A stretch of 64,000 bases of DNA from Litoribrevibacter euphylliae (GTDB lineage Bacteria > Pseudomonadota > Gammaproteobacteria > Pseudomonadales > Litoribrevibacteraceae): positions 496,001-560,000 of the forward strand of contig NZ_JBHRSZ010000004.1 of NCBI RefSeq assembly GCF_042646085.1, written 5' to 3'. The notes beneath the pieces were generated by a model, which saw nothing but the letters and a program-made list of their open reading frames with translations, did no database searches and was not told the origin of the DNA. The stretch's first letter is position 1; every line of letters begins with the position of its first letter. A program made the translations under genes and the position numbers. Positions 45,666-53,367 of this stretch are shown piece after piece.

Positions 45666-46490
45666 ATGATGGATGAAGAATTACAACAAATTGAGAAAGC
45701 GTATGATTTGGTGACTGAGTTCATAGTGACTTATTCATTCCAGGTTTTGGGTGCAATTATCGTATTGGTTATTGGCTTCTTTATTGCCCGTGCAATTTCT
45801 AAGGCAATGAATAAGTTCTGTGTTTCTAGAGGGATAGATGTCACATTAGCAAAGTTTCTCGCAAGCGCGGTTAATATTCTTATTCTCGGTTGTTTCATTA
45901 TTATCAGTTTAGGAAAATTTGGAATCAGTATTGCCCCGTTTGTTGCTGCTCTAGGTGCTTTAACTTTCGGGATTGGATTAGCGCTGCAAGGGCCTGTTTC
46001 GAACTATGGCGCAGGTCTCGCTATTATTTTGTCTCGACCTTTTAAAGTCGGGGATACTGTTACCATTAGTGATTACTCAGGGGTCGTAACAGACGTAAAG
46101 CTCGCTAATACTCAGTTAGCTACGGAAGATGGTGAAATCATTACCATTCCGAATAAGAAAATTATTGGCGAAGTCATTCACAACTCATTTAGCTACAAGT
46201 TGGTAGAAGTGGTTGTTGGCATTGATTACGCTGATGATTCACAGGCCGCAGTTGATTCCATCGTATCGGTTTTAAATGACTTTGATGTGGTGGCAGATGA
46301 CCCTAAGCCTCAGGTGGGTATCGATAACTTTGGTGATTTCTCCGTAAACTTGGGCGTTCGATTTTGGGTGCCTATGAATAGCTATTACGAAACTAAGTAT
46401 CAAGTGAATCAGAAAATTTATGAGGCGATTAAGCGAAATGGGATATCCATTCCGTTCCCTAGACGAGAAGTGAAAATGCTAGATAAATAG
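45666..46490 (+). CDS. Small mechanosensitive channel, MscS family
   Basis: A roughly 274-residue MscS-type channel close in size to E. coli MscS (286). Three N-terminal helices, the pore helix 'APFVAALGALTFGIGLALQGPVSNYGAGL' and the MscS beta domain (SRPFKVGDTVTISDYSGVV, TIPNKKIIGE) are visible. Two in-frame ATGs lie close together (45660 and 45666); GAGG at 45655 is one base from the first and seven from the second, so 45666 is preferred. It ends at a bidirectional terminator before tal. Confidence 0.93.
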   Translation: MMDEELQQIEKAYDLVTEFIVTYSFQVLGAIIVLVIGFFIARAISKAMNKFCVSRGIDVTLAKFLASAVNILILGCFIIISLGKFGISIAPFVAALGALTFGIGLALQGPVSNYGAGLAIILSRPFKVGDTVTISDYSGVVTDVKLANTQLATEDGEIITIPNKKIIGEVIHNSFSYKLVEVVVGIDYADDSQAAVDSIVSVLNDFDVVADDPKPQVGIDNFGDFSVNLGVRFWVPMNSYYETKYQVNQKIYEAIKRNGISIPFPRREVKMLDK

Positions 46491-46502
46491 TTTCTTACAG
46501 CC

Positions 46503-46537
46503 ATTAAAAAACGCAGCTTTTAGCTGCGTTTTTTAAT
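46503..46537. terminator. Bidirectional terminator between mscS and tal
   Basis: Stem ATTAAAAAACGCAGC / GCTGCGTTTTTTAAT around TTTTA, with A and T runs for both directions, between two convergent genes. Confidence 0.9.
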
Positions 46538-46556
46538 GAGGGGCAGATGAACTTTC

Positions 46557-47507
46557 TTATGAAAGAGAGGCAATCTTTTGCTCAAGCTTAACCTGATCTT
46601 TGGCAAAATTTCGAATGCCTTCAGCAAGCTTCTCTGTTGCCATTGGATCCTCGTTCATAGCCCAGCGGAAGTCAGCTTCATTAAAGGTAACCGCTTCCAT
46701 AACTTCATATTTATCCGCAAATAGCTTCTGCTCGAGCACTGATGTGGATTGTTCTAGATCAGAAAGCAGAGCAGGGCTGATGGTTAAACGATCACATCCT
46801 GCCAATTGTTCAATTTCACCTGTGTTACGGAAGCTTGCGCCCATAACAATAGTTTTATGGCCATGCTGCTTGAAGTAGTTGTAGATCTTAGTGACTGATA
46901 GTACACCAGGGTCGGTTTGAGCAGTGTAATCTTCACCTGTTGATGCTTTGTACCAGTCTAGGATGCGGCCAACAAAAGGCGAAATTAGGAATGCATTGGC
47001 TTCAGCTGCAGCAACGGCTTGGACGAAGCTAAAGATAAGGGTCAGGTTGCAGTTGATGCCTTCTTTCTGAAGTATTTCAGCGGCTTTGATACCTTCCCAA
47101 GTGGAAGCAATCTTAATGAGTACACGATCTTTACTTATGCCGTTCGCTTCGTAAAGTTCGATGATTTGCTTGGCTTTGGTAACCGTTGCTTCTGTATCGA
47201 ACGATAATCTTGCATCGACTTCTGTTGAAATATAGCCCGGAATGATTCCTGTGATTTCTGTGCCGAGGTCAACGCCGAACTTATCACAGGCCAGTGAAAC
47301 TTGTTGTTTAGCACTGGAAGCATGACCTTTTGCCCATGAAAGTGCATTCTTCAGCAGGTCTTGGTAATGAGGTAATTCGGATGCTTTCAGCAATAGTGAT
47401 GGGTTGGTGGTCGCATCAACAGGCTTAAAGATTTTGATGGCTTCGATGTCACCTGTATCGGCAACGACTTGTGTCATTGTTTTTAGTTGGTTTAACTTGT
47501 TATCCAT
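46557..47507 (-). CDS. tal: Transaldolase
   Basis: A 316-residue transaldolase of the pentose phosphate pathway, the E. coli TalB size. The Schiff-base Lys lies in RVLIKIASTWEG near residue 130, with 'AVDATTNPSL'-like start (VDATTNPSLLLKAS) and 'FISPFVGRILDWY' segment. The frame is open 15 codons upstream, but the ATG at 47507 gives the family's usual N-terminus (MDNKLNQLKTMTQVVADTGD). Confidence 0.96.
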   Translation of the reverse strand: MDNKLNQLKTMTQVVADTGDIEAIKIFKPVDATTNPSLLLKASELPHYQDLLKNALSWAKGHASSAKQQVSLACDKFGVDLGTEITGIIPGYISTEVDARLSFDTEATVTKAKQIIELYEANGISKDRVLIKIASTWEGIKAAEILQKEGINCNLTLIFSFVQAVAAAEANAFLISPFVGRILDWYKASTGEDYTAQTDPGVLSVTKIYNYFKQHGHKTIVMGASFRNTGEIEQLAGCDRLTISPALLSDLEQSTSVLEQKLFADKYEVMEAVTFNEADFRWAMNEDPMATEKLAEGIRNFAKDQVKLEQKIASLS

Positions 47508-47598
47508 AACGCAACTTCTTCTGTAAATTTTGAGTATTCTTACCCATACCATATTACAACTGGATTACAAAGGTAAGGGTAAGAGCCTCAATATTCAC

Positions 47599-48588
47599 TT
47601 AAAGTTGTTCGGGAACCATCTCCAGTGCTTCAATCAGTACCTCAAGTCCAGCTCCACGCTTAGGTGCATTTTCTGAAATATGGCGACGGAAGCGGCGAGC
47701 TCCAGGCACGGCTTGGAACATTCCCAGAATATGCCGAGCAATATGGTTCAGGTAGGTACCTTTTTCGAGCTCGGATTCAACGTATGGGTAAATAGCTCGA
47801 ATTGCATCATGACGAGAAACTTGTTCTGCTGAGAGGTCTCCAAAGATTCGTTGATCCACCTCTGAAAACATATAAGGGTTGTTGTAGGCTTCCCGGCCAA
47901 TCATGACACCATCGACTTTGGTTAAATGTTCTTCCACTTCTTCAAGTGTCTTTACGCCGCCGTTCAGTGAAATATGAAAACCAGGAAACTCTTCTTTTAA
48001 GCGATATACGAAGTCGTATTTCAGCGGTGGAATTTCACGGTTTTCTTTTGGGCTCAAGCCTTTCAAAATTGCTTTTCGAGCATGAACAATAAAGGTTTCA
48101 CATTGGGATATGTGATTTACGGTACCGACGAAATTTAAGAATTCTTCATAGCTATCGCGGTCATCAATACCAATGCGAGATTTAACAGTCACAGGGATAG
48201 AAACAACATCTTGCATTGCTTTGATGCATTCACCGACCAATTCCGGTTCTGCCATTAAGCAGGCACCGAAGCTCCCATTCTGAACTCGGTCACTCGGACA
48301 GCCGACGTTAAGGTTAATTTCATCGTAGCCTCTGTTTTCGGCAATTTTTGCACATTCAGCCAAGGCTTTAGGATCGGATCCGCCTAGCTGCAATGCCACA
48401 AAGTGCTCTGCGTCGTTAAACTTCAAGTGGCGTTCTCTATCCCCAAAGAGAATCGCGCCGGTAGTAACCATTTCAGTATATAGCAGTGTGTGTTGGGTCA
48501 GCTCTCGCATGAACGTTCTGTAGTGGCTGGTTGTCCAATCTAACATTGGGGCAATGGAGAGTTTTCGGGAATGGTTAATATCGTGCAT
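47599..48588 (-). CDS. dusA: tRNA-dihydrouridine synthase DusA
   Basis: A DusA enzyme of about 329 residues that reduces U20/U20a in tRNA with FMN. Motifs: 'IAPMLDWTTSHYRTFMRE' at the N-terminus, GCPSDRVQNGSFGACLM with the catalytic Cys, and 'SLNGGVKTLEEVEEHL'. The frame is open to 48636, but that extension has no Shine-Dalgarno and is not part of the fold; the ATG at 48588 is preferred although its own ribosome site is weak. Confidence 0.94.
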   Translation of the reverse strand: MHDINHSRKLSIAPMLDWTTSHYRTFMRELTQHTLLYTEMVTTGAILFGDRERHLKFNDAEHFVALQLGGSDPKALAECAKIAENRGYDEINLNVGCPSDRVQNGSFGACLMAEPELVGECIKAMQDVVSIPVTVKSRIGIDDRDSYEEFLNFVGTVNHISQCETFIVHARKAILKGLSPKENREIPPLKYDFVYRLKEEFPGFHISLNGGVKTLEEVEEHLTKVDGVMIGREAYNNPYMFSEVDQRIFGDLSAEQVSRHDAIRAIYPYVESELEKGTYLNHIARHILGMFQAVPGARRFRRHISENAPKRGAGLEVLIEALEMVPEQL

Positions 48589-48805
48589 ACAACTACTTTT
48601 TGATGGTAAGAAATCAGAGTGCGCGGAGTTTAACATTTTCTAAAAAATAGGCCGATATGTTTATGGATCAAATATGTTTAAAAATGTCAAAAATCCCAGT
48701 AAAGCCGATAAAGGATGCTACTCTTAGTGGAAGATGAGTAAATAAATAAGCCGACAGGTTACAAGTGGAAATAGGCTTGAAGCACTAAACGTTCGGGGGA
48801 GTTGA

Positions 48806-50359
48806 ATGAACGAAGACGATTTACTTTTCATGGATGAAGAGGAAGCCGAAACCAAAGATGAGGTTGAGCCTTGGAAAATTCTGATCGTTGATGATGAAGC
48901 AGAAGTCCACGATGTTACACGCTTTGCTTTATCGGGATTCGAATTTGATGATAAGCCGTTGCAGTTTCTTGATGCATACTCTGGTCAAGAAGCCAGAGGG
49001 ATCTTAGCCAATCACCCAGACGTAGCGGTCATCCTGTTAGACGTAGTGATGGAATCTGAAGATTCCGGACTCAGGGTGGCTAAGTTCATTCGTGAAGAAC
49101 TCAAATACACCAGTGTTCGTATCATTCTTAGAACTGGCCAGCCTGGACATGCACCGGAAAAGACTGTAGTTCGGGATTACGATATCAATGATTACAAAGC
49201 AAAAACTGAGCTAACGGCTCAGAAGCTTTATACCTTAATGTTGTCTAGCCTGCGTTCCTACCGTGACATTGTCAGTCTTGAAAGAAACAAACGAGGCTTA
49301 GAGAAGGTTATTCAGTGTTCTCGTGGCATTTTTGAAAAGCACGCGATGGACCAGTTTGTAGAAGGTGCACTTGAGCAATTAGTTTCTTTGCTGTTTCTCG
49401 ATCATCAACCTGAACTCTACAGCTATGACAGCCTTGCAGTTGAACTTAAGGACACAACCCGTCTTCGTTCCTTATGCAGTTGTGGAAAATTTAAGGCCAA
49501 AGGCGATTTCTGTCTAAGCGATCTGCCCGAAGATGTTCGATGCATTTTTAAACAGGCTATCTCTGAAAAAAGCAATATCTTCCGAGACAATGACTTAGTG
49601 GTGTACTGCGAAGGTAAACGGCGAGCCATTCTTATGTACGTTGATGGTCATCATGTGCTTTCTGCTCTCGATAAAGAATTGTTGGAAGTGTTTACTAAAA
49701 ACGTAGTAACCGCGTATGAAAATATTGAGATATACGAGAAGACTCAACAGCGGACTGATGATTTGATTGCATACTTGGCCGAGTTAACCGAATGCCGAGA
49801 TCAATTTGTTGGACGTCATACTCAGCGTGTTGCGGAAATTTCTGCCAAGCTGGGTGAATATTTTGGTTTGTCGTTACAGGAGATTTCTGCACTGAAAACT
49901 GCAGCGCCTCTTCATGACTTCGGGAATTTGATGTTGCCGGAAGAGTTACTTCACAAGAATGGCTCATTAACTGACGAAGAGATGGAGAAGGTCAGAACAC
50001 ATTCCCAGCGTGGTGCGGAAATGCTGGCTCAGGCAGATCAAGAGATACTGAAGTTGGCTGGCACCATTGCTCAAGATCACCATGAAAAGTGGGATGGTTC
50101 CGGATACCCTCACGGCAAGCAAGGCGAAGAAATTCATATTATGGGGCGCATTGTAGCCATTGCTGATGTGTTTGATCTGTTGGCTTGTAAACGCAGCTAT
50201 CGTGAACCTTGGCCTTTGGAAGATATTATCCGTTACTTTGAAGATCAGAAAGGGCTGCATTTTGACCCCGCTTTGGTTGATATCCTGCTCAGTCATCTCA
50301 ATGAGTTTATTAAAATTCGAGAGAAATTCCCCGATCCAGAATATCATTCAACGGAGTAG
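48806..50359 (+). CDS. Response regulator with DUF3369 and HD-GYP-like domain
   Basis: A 517-residue protein: receiver domain at about 25-145 with the phosphorylated Asp in VILLDVVMES; a DUF3369 domain at about 150-320; and an HD-GYP domain at about 325-500. The GYP part is intact (HHEKWDGSGYPHG) but the HD motif reads LHDFGNLMLP, where the usual HDxGK Lys is Asn. Active members hydrolyse c-di-GMP; with the Lys lost, activity is uncertain. GGGGGAG precedes the ATG. It stands alone, without an adjacent kinase. Confidence 0.9.
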   Translation: MNEDDLLFMDEEEAETKDEVEPWKILIVDDEAEVHDVTRFALSGFEFDDKPLQFLDAYSGQEARGILANHPDVAVILLDVVMESEDSGLRVAKFIREELKYTSVRIILRTGQPGHAPEKTVVRDYDINDYKAKTELTAQKLYTLMLSSLRSYRDIVSLERNKRGLEKVIQCSRGIFEKHAMDQFVEGALEQLVSLLFLDHQPELYSYDSLAVELKDTTRLRSLCSCGKFKAKGDFCLSDLPEDVRCIFKQAISEKSNIFRDNDLVVYCEGKRRAILMYVDGHHVLSALDKELLEVFTKNVVTAYENIEIYEKTQQRTDDLIAYLAELTECRDQFVGRHTQRVAEISAKLGEYFGLSLQEISALKTAAPLHDFGNLMLPEELLHKNGSLTDEEMEKVRTHSQRGAEMLAQADQEILKLAGTIAQDHHEKWDGSGYPHGKQGEEIHIMGRIVAIADVFDLLACKRSYREPWPLEDIIRYFEDQKGLHFDPALVDILLSHLNEFIKIREKFPDPEYHSTE

Positions 50360-50393
50360 GGCAGGCTGATTAATAAAAAATAGCTTTCCATTA

Positions 50394-50445
50394 AGTGGGG
50401 TCGAACTAATACTGCTGATCAATAGCAAGGTTCGCCCCATTTCTG
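50394..50445 (+). terminator. Possible terminator after the HD-GYP gene
   Basis: Arms TGGGGTCGAAC and GTTCGCCCCA (one bulge) flank a long loop of about 24 bases; only a short T run (TTTCT) follows, so the call is weak. Confidence 0.35.
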
Positions 50446-50501
50446 TATCATTGCCTGCAAATTTTATTTCCTTCCTTTGAACGTATTTTTGAGATAGATA
50501 A

Positions 50502-51998
50502 ATGACAGTTCGTACGCGTATTGCGCCATCTCCAACTGGCGATCCACACGTAGGTACCGCCTACATTGCCCTTTTTAACTTATGTTTTGCGCGCCAGCAT
50601 GGTGGCCAATTCATTCTTCGTATTGAAGATACTGACCAAACGCGTAGTACACAGGAATCTGAAGACCAAATTTTGGAAGCTATGCGCTGGATGGGGCTGG
50701 AATGGGATGAAGGGCCGGATGTAGGTGGTCCTCACGGTCCGTATCGCCAAAGCGAGCGTAAAGACAGCTACCGTCAGTATGCCGAAGACTTGATCGAGAA
50801 AGGTCATGCGTTCTACTGCTTCCGTACGCCAGAAGAGCTTGATGTGATCCGTGAAGAGCGTAAAGCTGCAGGCTTGAATCCTGGTATTAAAGGTGACTTA
50901 GAGCTTCCAGCAGACGAAGTTAAAGCACGCCTTGAAGCGGGTGATTCGTATGTGATCCGTATGAAAGTGCCGGATGAAGGCACGTGTGTAATCGAAGATC
51001 GTCTTCGTGGCACCATTGAGATCGATTGGTCTCAAGTAGATTGTCAGATTTTGTTGAAATCAGACGGTATGCCAACTTATCACTTGGCCAACGTGGTTGA
51101 TGATCACCTGATGGAAATTACTCACGTAATCCGTGGGGAAGAGTGGATTAACTCCGCACCTAAGCACAAGTTGTTGTATGAATACTTTGGCTGGGATATG
51201 CCTGAGCTAATCCACATGCCGTTGCTGCGTAACCCGGACAAAAGCAAGCTAAGCAAGCGTAAGAATCCAACGTCTATCACATTCTATGAGCGTATGGGAT
51301 TTTTACCAGAAGCGCTAACCAACTACCTAGGTCGTATGGGTTGGTCAATGCCAGATGAGCGTGAAAAATTCTCTTTGGCGGAAATGATCGAGAACTTCGA
51401 TATCAATCGTGTATCGCTCGGCGGGCCGATTTTCGACGTTGAAAAGTTAAGCTGGCTGAATGGCCTGTGGATTCGTGAGGAGCTTTCTGTTGAACAGTTT
51501 GCTGATCGTATTCATCAGTGGGCATTCAACGAGAAAAACATCATGCCGATGTTACCGTTTGTTCAAGGTCGAATTAATGCCTTCAGTGATATTGCGCCAC
51601 TGGTTAACTTTATGTTCTCAGGCATGTTGCCGTTGGGAGCATCAGCGTTTGAGCACAAGAAACTGGATGAAGATGCCGTGAAGCGCGTACTTCAATTTAC
51701 TTTGTGGAAATTGGAAGCACAGCGCCATTGGTCCAAAGAAAATATCTTTGCCGACATTAAAGCCTTGAGCAAAATTATGGATATTAAGATGGGTGACTTC
51801 ATGCAGCCTATCTTTGTGGCCATTGCAGGAACACCAAACTCATGGTCAGTGATGGATTCTATGGCGATGCTAGGGCCGGATATGACCCGTGCGCGTTTGC
51901 GTTATGCATTGAATGAAGTACTGGGTGGCTTCTCCAAAAACGAAACCAAGAAAGTAGATAAAGAGTACCGAGCTATTCTTACTCAGCTTGAAGGTTAA
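50502..51998 (+). CDS. gltX: Glutamyl-tRNA synthetase
   Basis: A 498-residue class I synthetase that charges tRNA-Glu, whose gene lies 218 bases downstream. The HIGH-like motif is APSPTGDPHVGTAY and the KMSKS-like motif is KSKLSKRKN. The catalytic Rossmann domain (about 1-320) is followed by the helical anticodon-binding domain. Full length for the family. Confidence 0.97.
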   Translation: MTVRTRIAPSPTGDPHVGTAYIALFNLCFARQHGGQFILRIEDTDQTRSTQESEDQILEAMRWMGLEWDEGPDVGGPHGPYRQSERKDSYRQYAEDLIEKGHAFYCFRTPEELDVIREERKAAGLNPGIKGDLELPADEVKARLEAGDSYVIRMKVPDEGTCVIEDRLRGTIEIDWSQVDCQILLKSDGMPTYHLANVVDDHLMEITHVIRGEEWINSAPKHKLLYEYFGWDMPELIHMPLLRNPDKSKLSKRKNPTSITFYERMGFLPEALTNYLGRMGWSMPDEREKFSLAEMIENFDINRVSLGGPIFDVEKLSWLNGLWIREELSVEQFADRIHQWAFNEKNIMPMLPFVQGRINAFSDIAPLVNFMFSGMLPLGASAFEHKKLDEDAVKRVLQFTLWKLEAQRHWSKENIFADIKALSKIMDIKMGDFMQPIFVAIAGTPNSWSVMDSMAMLGPDMTRARLRYALNEVLGGFSKNETKKVDKEYRAILTQLEG

Positions 51999-52062
51999 TT
52001 GATCGCTAATTAACCTAAATAGTGGTTTTTTAATAAGAATTTAACTTTTTTGAAATTTTTTC

Positions 52063-52091
52063 TTGACTGAGGATGGGGTAATCACTAATAT
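52063..52091 (+). promoter_or_regulatory. Sigma-70 promoter of the tRNA operon
   Basis: TTGACT (52063-52068) and TAATAT (52086-52091) lie exactly 17 bp apart. The start would be near 52098, in a GC-rich discriminator (GCACCCCG), typical of stringently controlled tRNA and rRNA promoters. Confidence 0.85.
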
Positions 52092-52110
52092 GCACCCCGT
52101 CCAAAGCAGT

Positions 52111-52186
52111 GGGGCCTTAGCTCAGCTGGGAGAGCGCAACGCTGGCAGCGTTGAGGTCAACGGTTCGATCCCGTTAGGCTCCACCA
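52111..52186 (+). tRNA. tRNA-Ala (anticodon GGC)
   Basis: A complete 76-base cloverleaf with encoded CCA. The acceptor stem GGGGCCT/AGGCTCC contains the G3:U70 pair that identifies tRNA-Ala; the anticodon loop reads CTGGCAG (anticodon GGC); the T arm contains GGTTCGATCC. It is the first gene of the tRNA pair. Confidence 0.97.
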
Positions 52187-52208
52187 AATTAACTTCTTGA
52201 AGTTAATT
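52187..52208 (+). other. Perfect hairpin between the two tRNAs
   Basis: Stem AATTAACTT / AAGTTAATT with loop CTTG starts right after the CCA of tRNA-Ala. In the joint transcript it would expose or shield the spacer for processing nucleases. Confidence 0.6.
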
Positions 52209-52215
52209 CTACTGC

Positions 52216-52291
52216 GTCCCATTCGTCTAGTGGCCTAGGACACCGCCCTTTCACGGCGGTAACAGGGGTTCGAACCCCCTATGGGACGCCA
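52216..52291 (+). tRNA. tRNA-Glu (anticodon TTC)
   Basis: A complete 76-base cloverleaf with encoded CCA. Acceptor stem GTCCCAT/ATGGGAC; anticodon loop CTTTCAC (anticodon TTC) on a CCGCC/GGCGG stem; T arm GGTTCGAACC. It is co-transcribed with tRNA-Ala and lies just behind gltX, whose product charges it. Confidence 0.97.
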
Positions 52292-52396
52292 CTCTTTCCC
52301 TCTGCTTTATCCTGACTTACTCTGTCTATTTTTTTTAGTCTATTCATAAGTTTTACTTTCTCTCTGTATTCGTTGTGTTTCGTTGTGTGATGATCT

Positions 52397-52451
52397 TTAG
52401 ACGTTAGACGTTAGACGTTAGACGTTAGACGTTAGACGTTAGACGTTAGAC
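52397..52451. repeat. Heptamer tandem repeat (TTAGACG)7
   Basis: Seven perfect copies of TTAGACG (52397-52445) and a six-base partial eighth (TTAGAC). It lies between tRNA-Glu and the diguanylate cyclase gene, about 120 bases before its start. Such tracts change copy number by slippage. Confidence 0.95.
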
Positions 52452-52573
52452 ATCCCTGTGATTCAGTTCACACCTTACTAGTGCTTCCTTATTTCTTCCC
52501 AATTTCGTTCACTGAGCTTGCCAAGTTGCTCTCTATCTTTACGTTTAACGACGGGAAAACACTTGGAAGTATC

Positions 52574-53275
52574 ATGAACACGCTATTGAATCGAATTGGT
52601 GAATTTGCCATTTCAAAGTTTCATTTTCGACTTTGTTTGCTGATGTTGGCTGGTTTTACTCCGGTTTCAACTATTTTGTATCTGGATAAAGTCTATTGGG
52701 TTGCGGGCTTATCCAGTTTGGTTGTGAGTTATTGCTTGATAGTGGTGTTTTACCACTGCGACTACTTTGAACGCCAATGTCATCAGTTAGCCAGTGAGGT
52801 GATTAAAGATCCTCTCACGGGTGCCTTTAATCGACGTTTCCTCATTGAAAAACTGAATGAATGTTTATCGATCTTTCGACGTACCTTTGAAGTGACTTCG
52901 GTTATTTCCATCGATATAGACCACTTTAAATCCATCAATGATCAACACGGGCATGATGTGGGTGACGAAGTATTGCGTCAGCTCGTTCGGAATATTAAAG
53001 GCCGTATCCGTCATACGGATCGTTTATGTCGAGTAGGGGGCGAGGAATTTATTTTGGTATTGCCGGCTACGAATAAGTTCCAGTCGAGAGTAGTCGCTGA
53101 ATCTTTGAGAGAAAGACTGAAACACTCCGAGTTTCCTAATGGTATGAAAGTGACTGTGAGTATGGGGATTTCAGAGATTGTAGCGGGGGATGATATTGAT
53201 AGCTTAACTAAGCGCTCTGATGTGGCTTTGTATGAAGCTAAGCGAGCAGGGCGTGATCAGGTGATTTCTTGCTGA
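52574..53275 (+). CDS. Membrane diguanylate cyclase
   Basis: A 233-residue protein with two short membrane helices (about 20-62, 'CLLMLAGFTPVSTILY', 'VSYCLIVVFYH') and a GGDEF domain (about 80-230). The active signature is GGEEF with an RxxD inhibitory site (RHTD) five residues before it, so it should make c-di-GMP with product feedback. The ATG at 52574 has GGAAG five bases upstream; the frame is open to 52481, but that adds no recognisable domain. The heptamer repeat lies upstream. Confidence 0.9.
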   Translation: MNTLLNRIGEFAISKFHFRLCLLMLAGFTPVSTILYLDKVYWVAGLSSLVVSYCLIVVFYHCDYFERQCHQLASEVIKDPLTGAFNRRFLIEKLNECLSIFRRTFEVTSVISIDIDHFKSINDQHGHDVGDEVLRQLVRNIKGRIRHTDRLCRVGGEEFILVLPATNKFQSRVVAESLRERLKHSEFPNGMKVTVSMGISEIVAGDDIDSLTKRSDVALYEAKRAGRDQVISC

Positions 53276-53311
53276 GATTAGACAGCGTATGTTTCAAGAT
53301 CGAATAAAGAC

Positions 53312-53348
53312 AAAAAAGGCGAAGAGCATATGTTCTTCGCCTTTTTTT
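53312..53348. terminator. Terminator between GGDEF gene and leuA
   Basis: Stem AAAAAAGGCGAAGA / TCTTCGCCTTTTTT around GCATATGT, with A and T runs on both sides, between convergent genes. Confidence 0.92.
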
Positions 53349-53367
53349 GTGTGTCTTGGCTGAGTTT

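Noticed and set aside
52368..52390. Short direct repeat TTCGTTGTG before the heptamer tract, considered as an attachment site
   Set aside because: No integrase gene or second att copy flanks the tRNA genes within the window.
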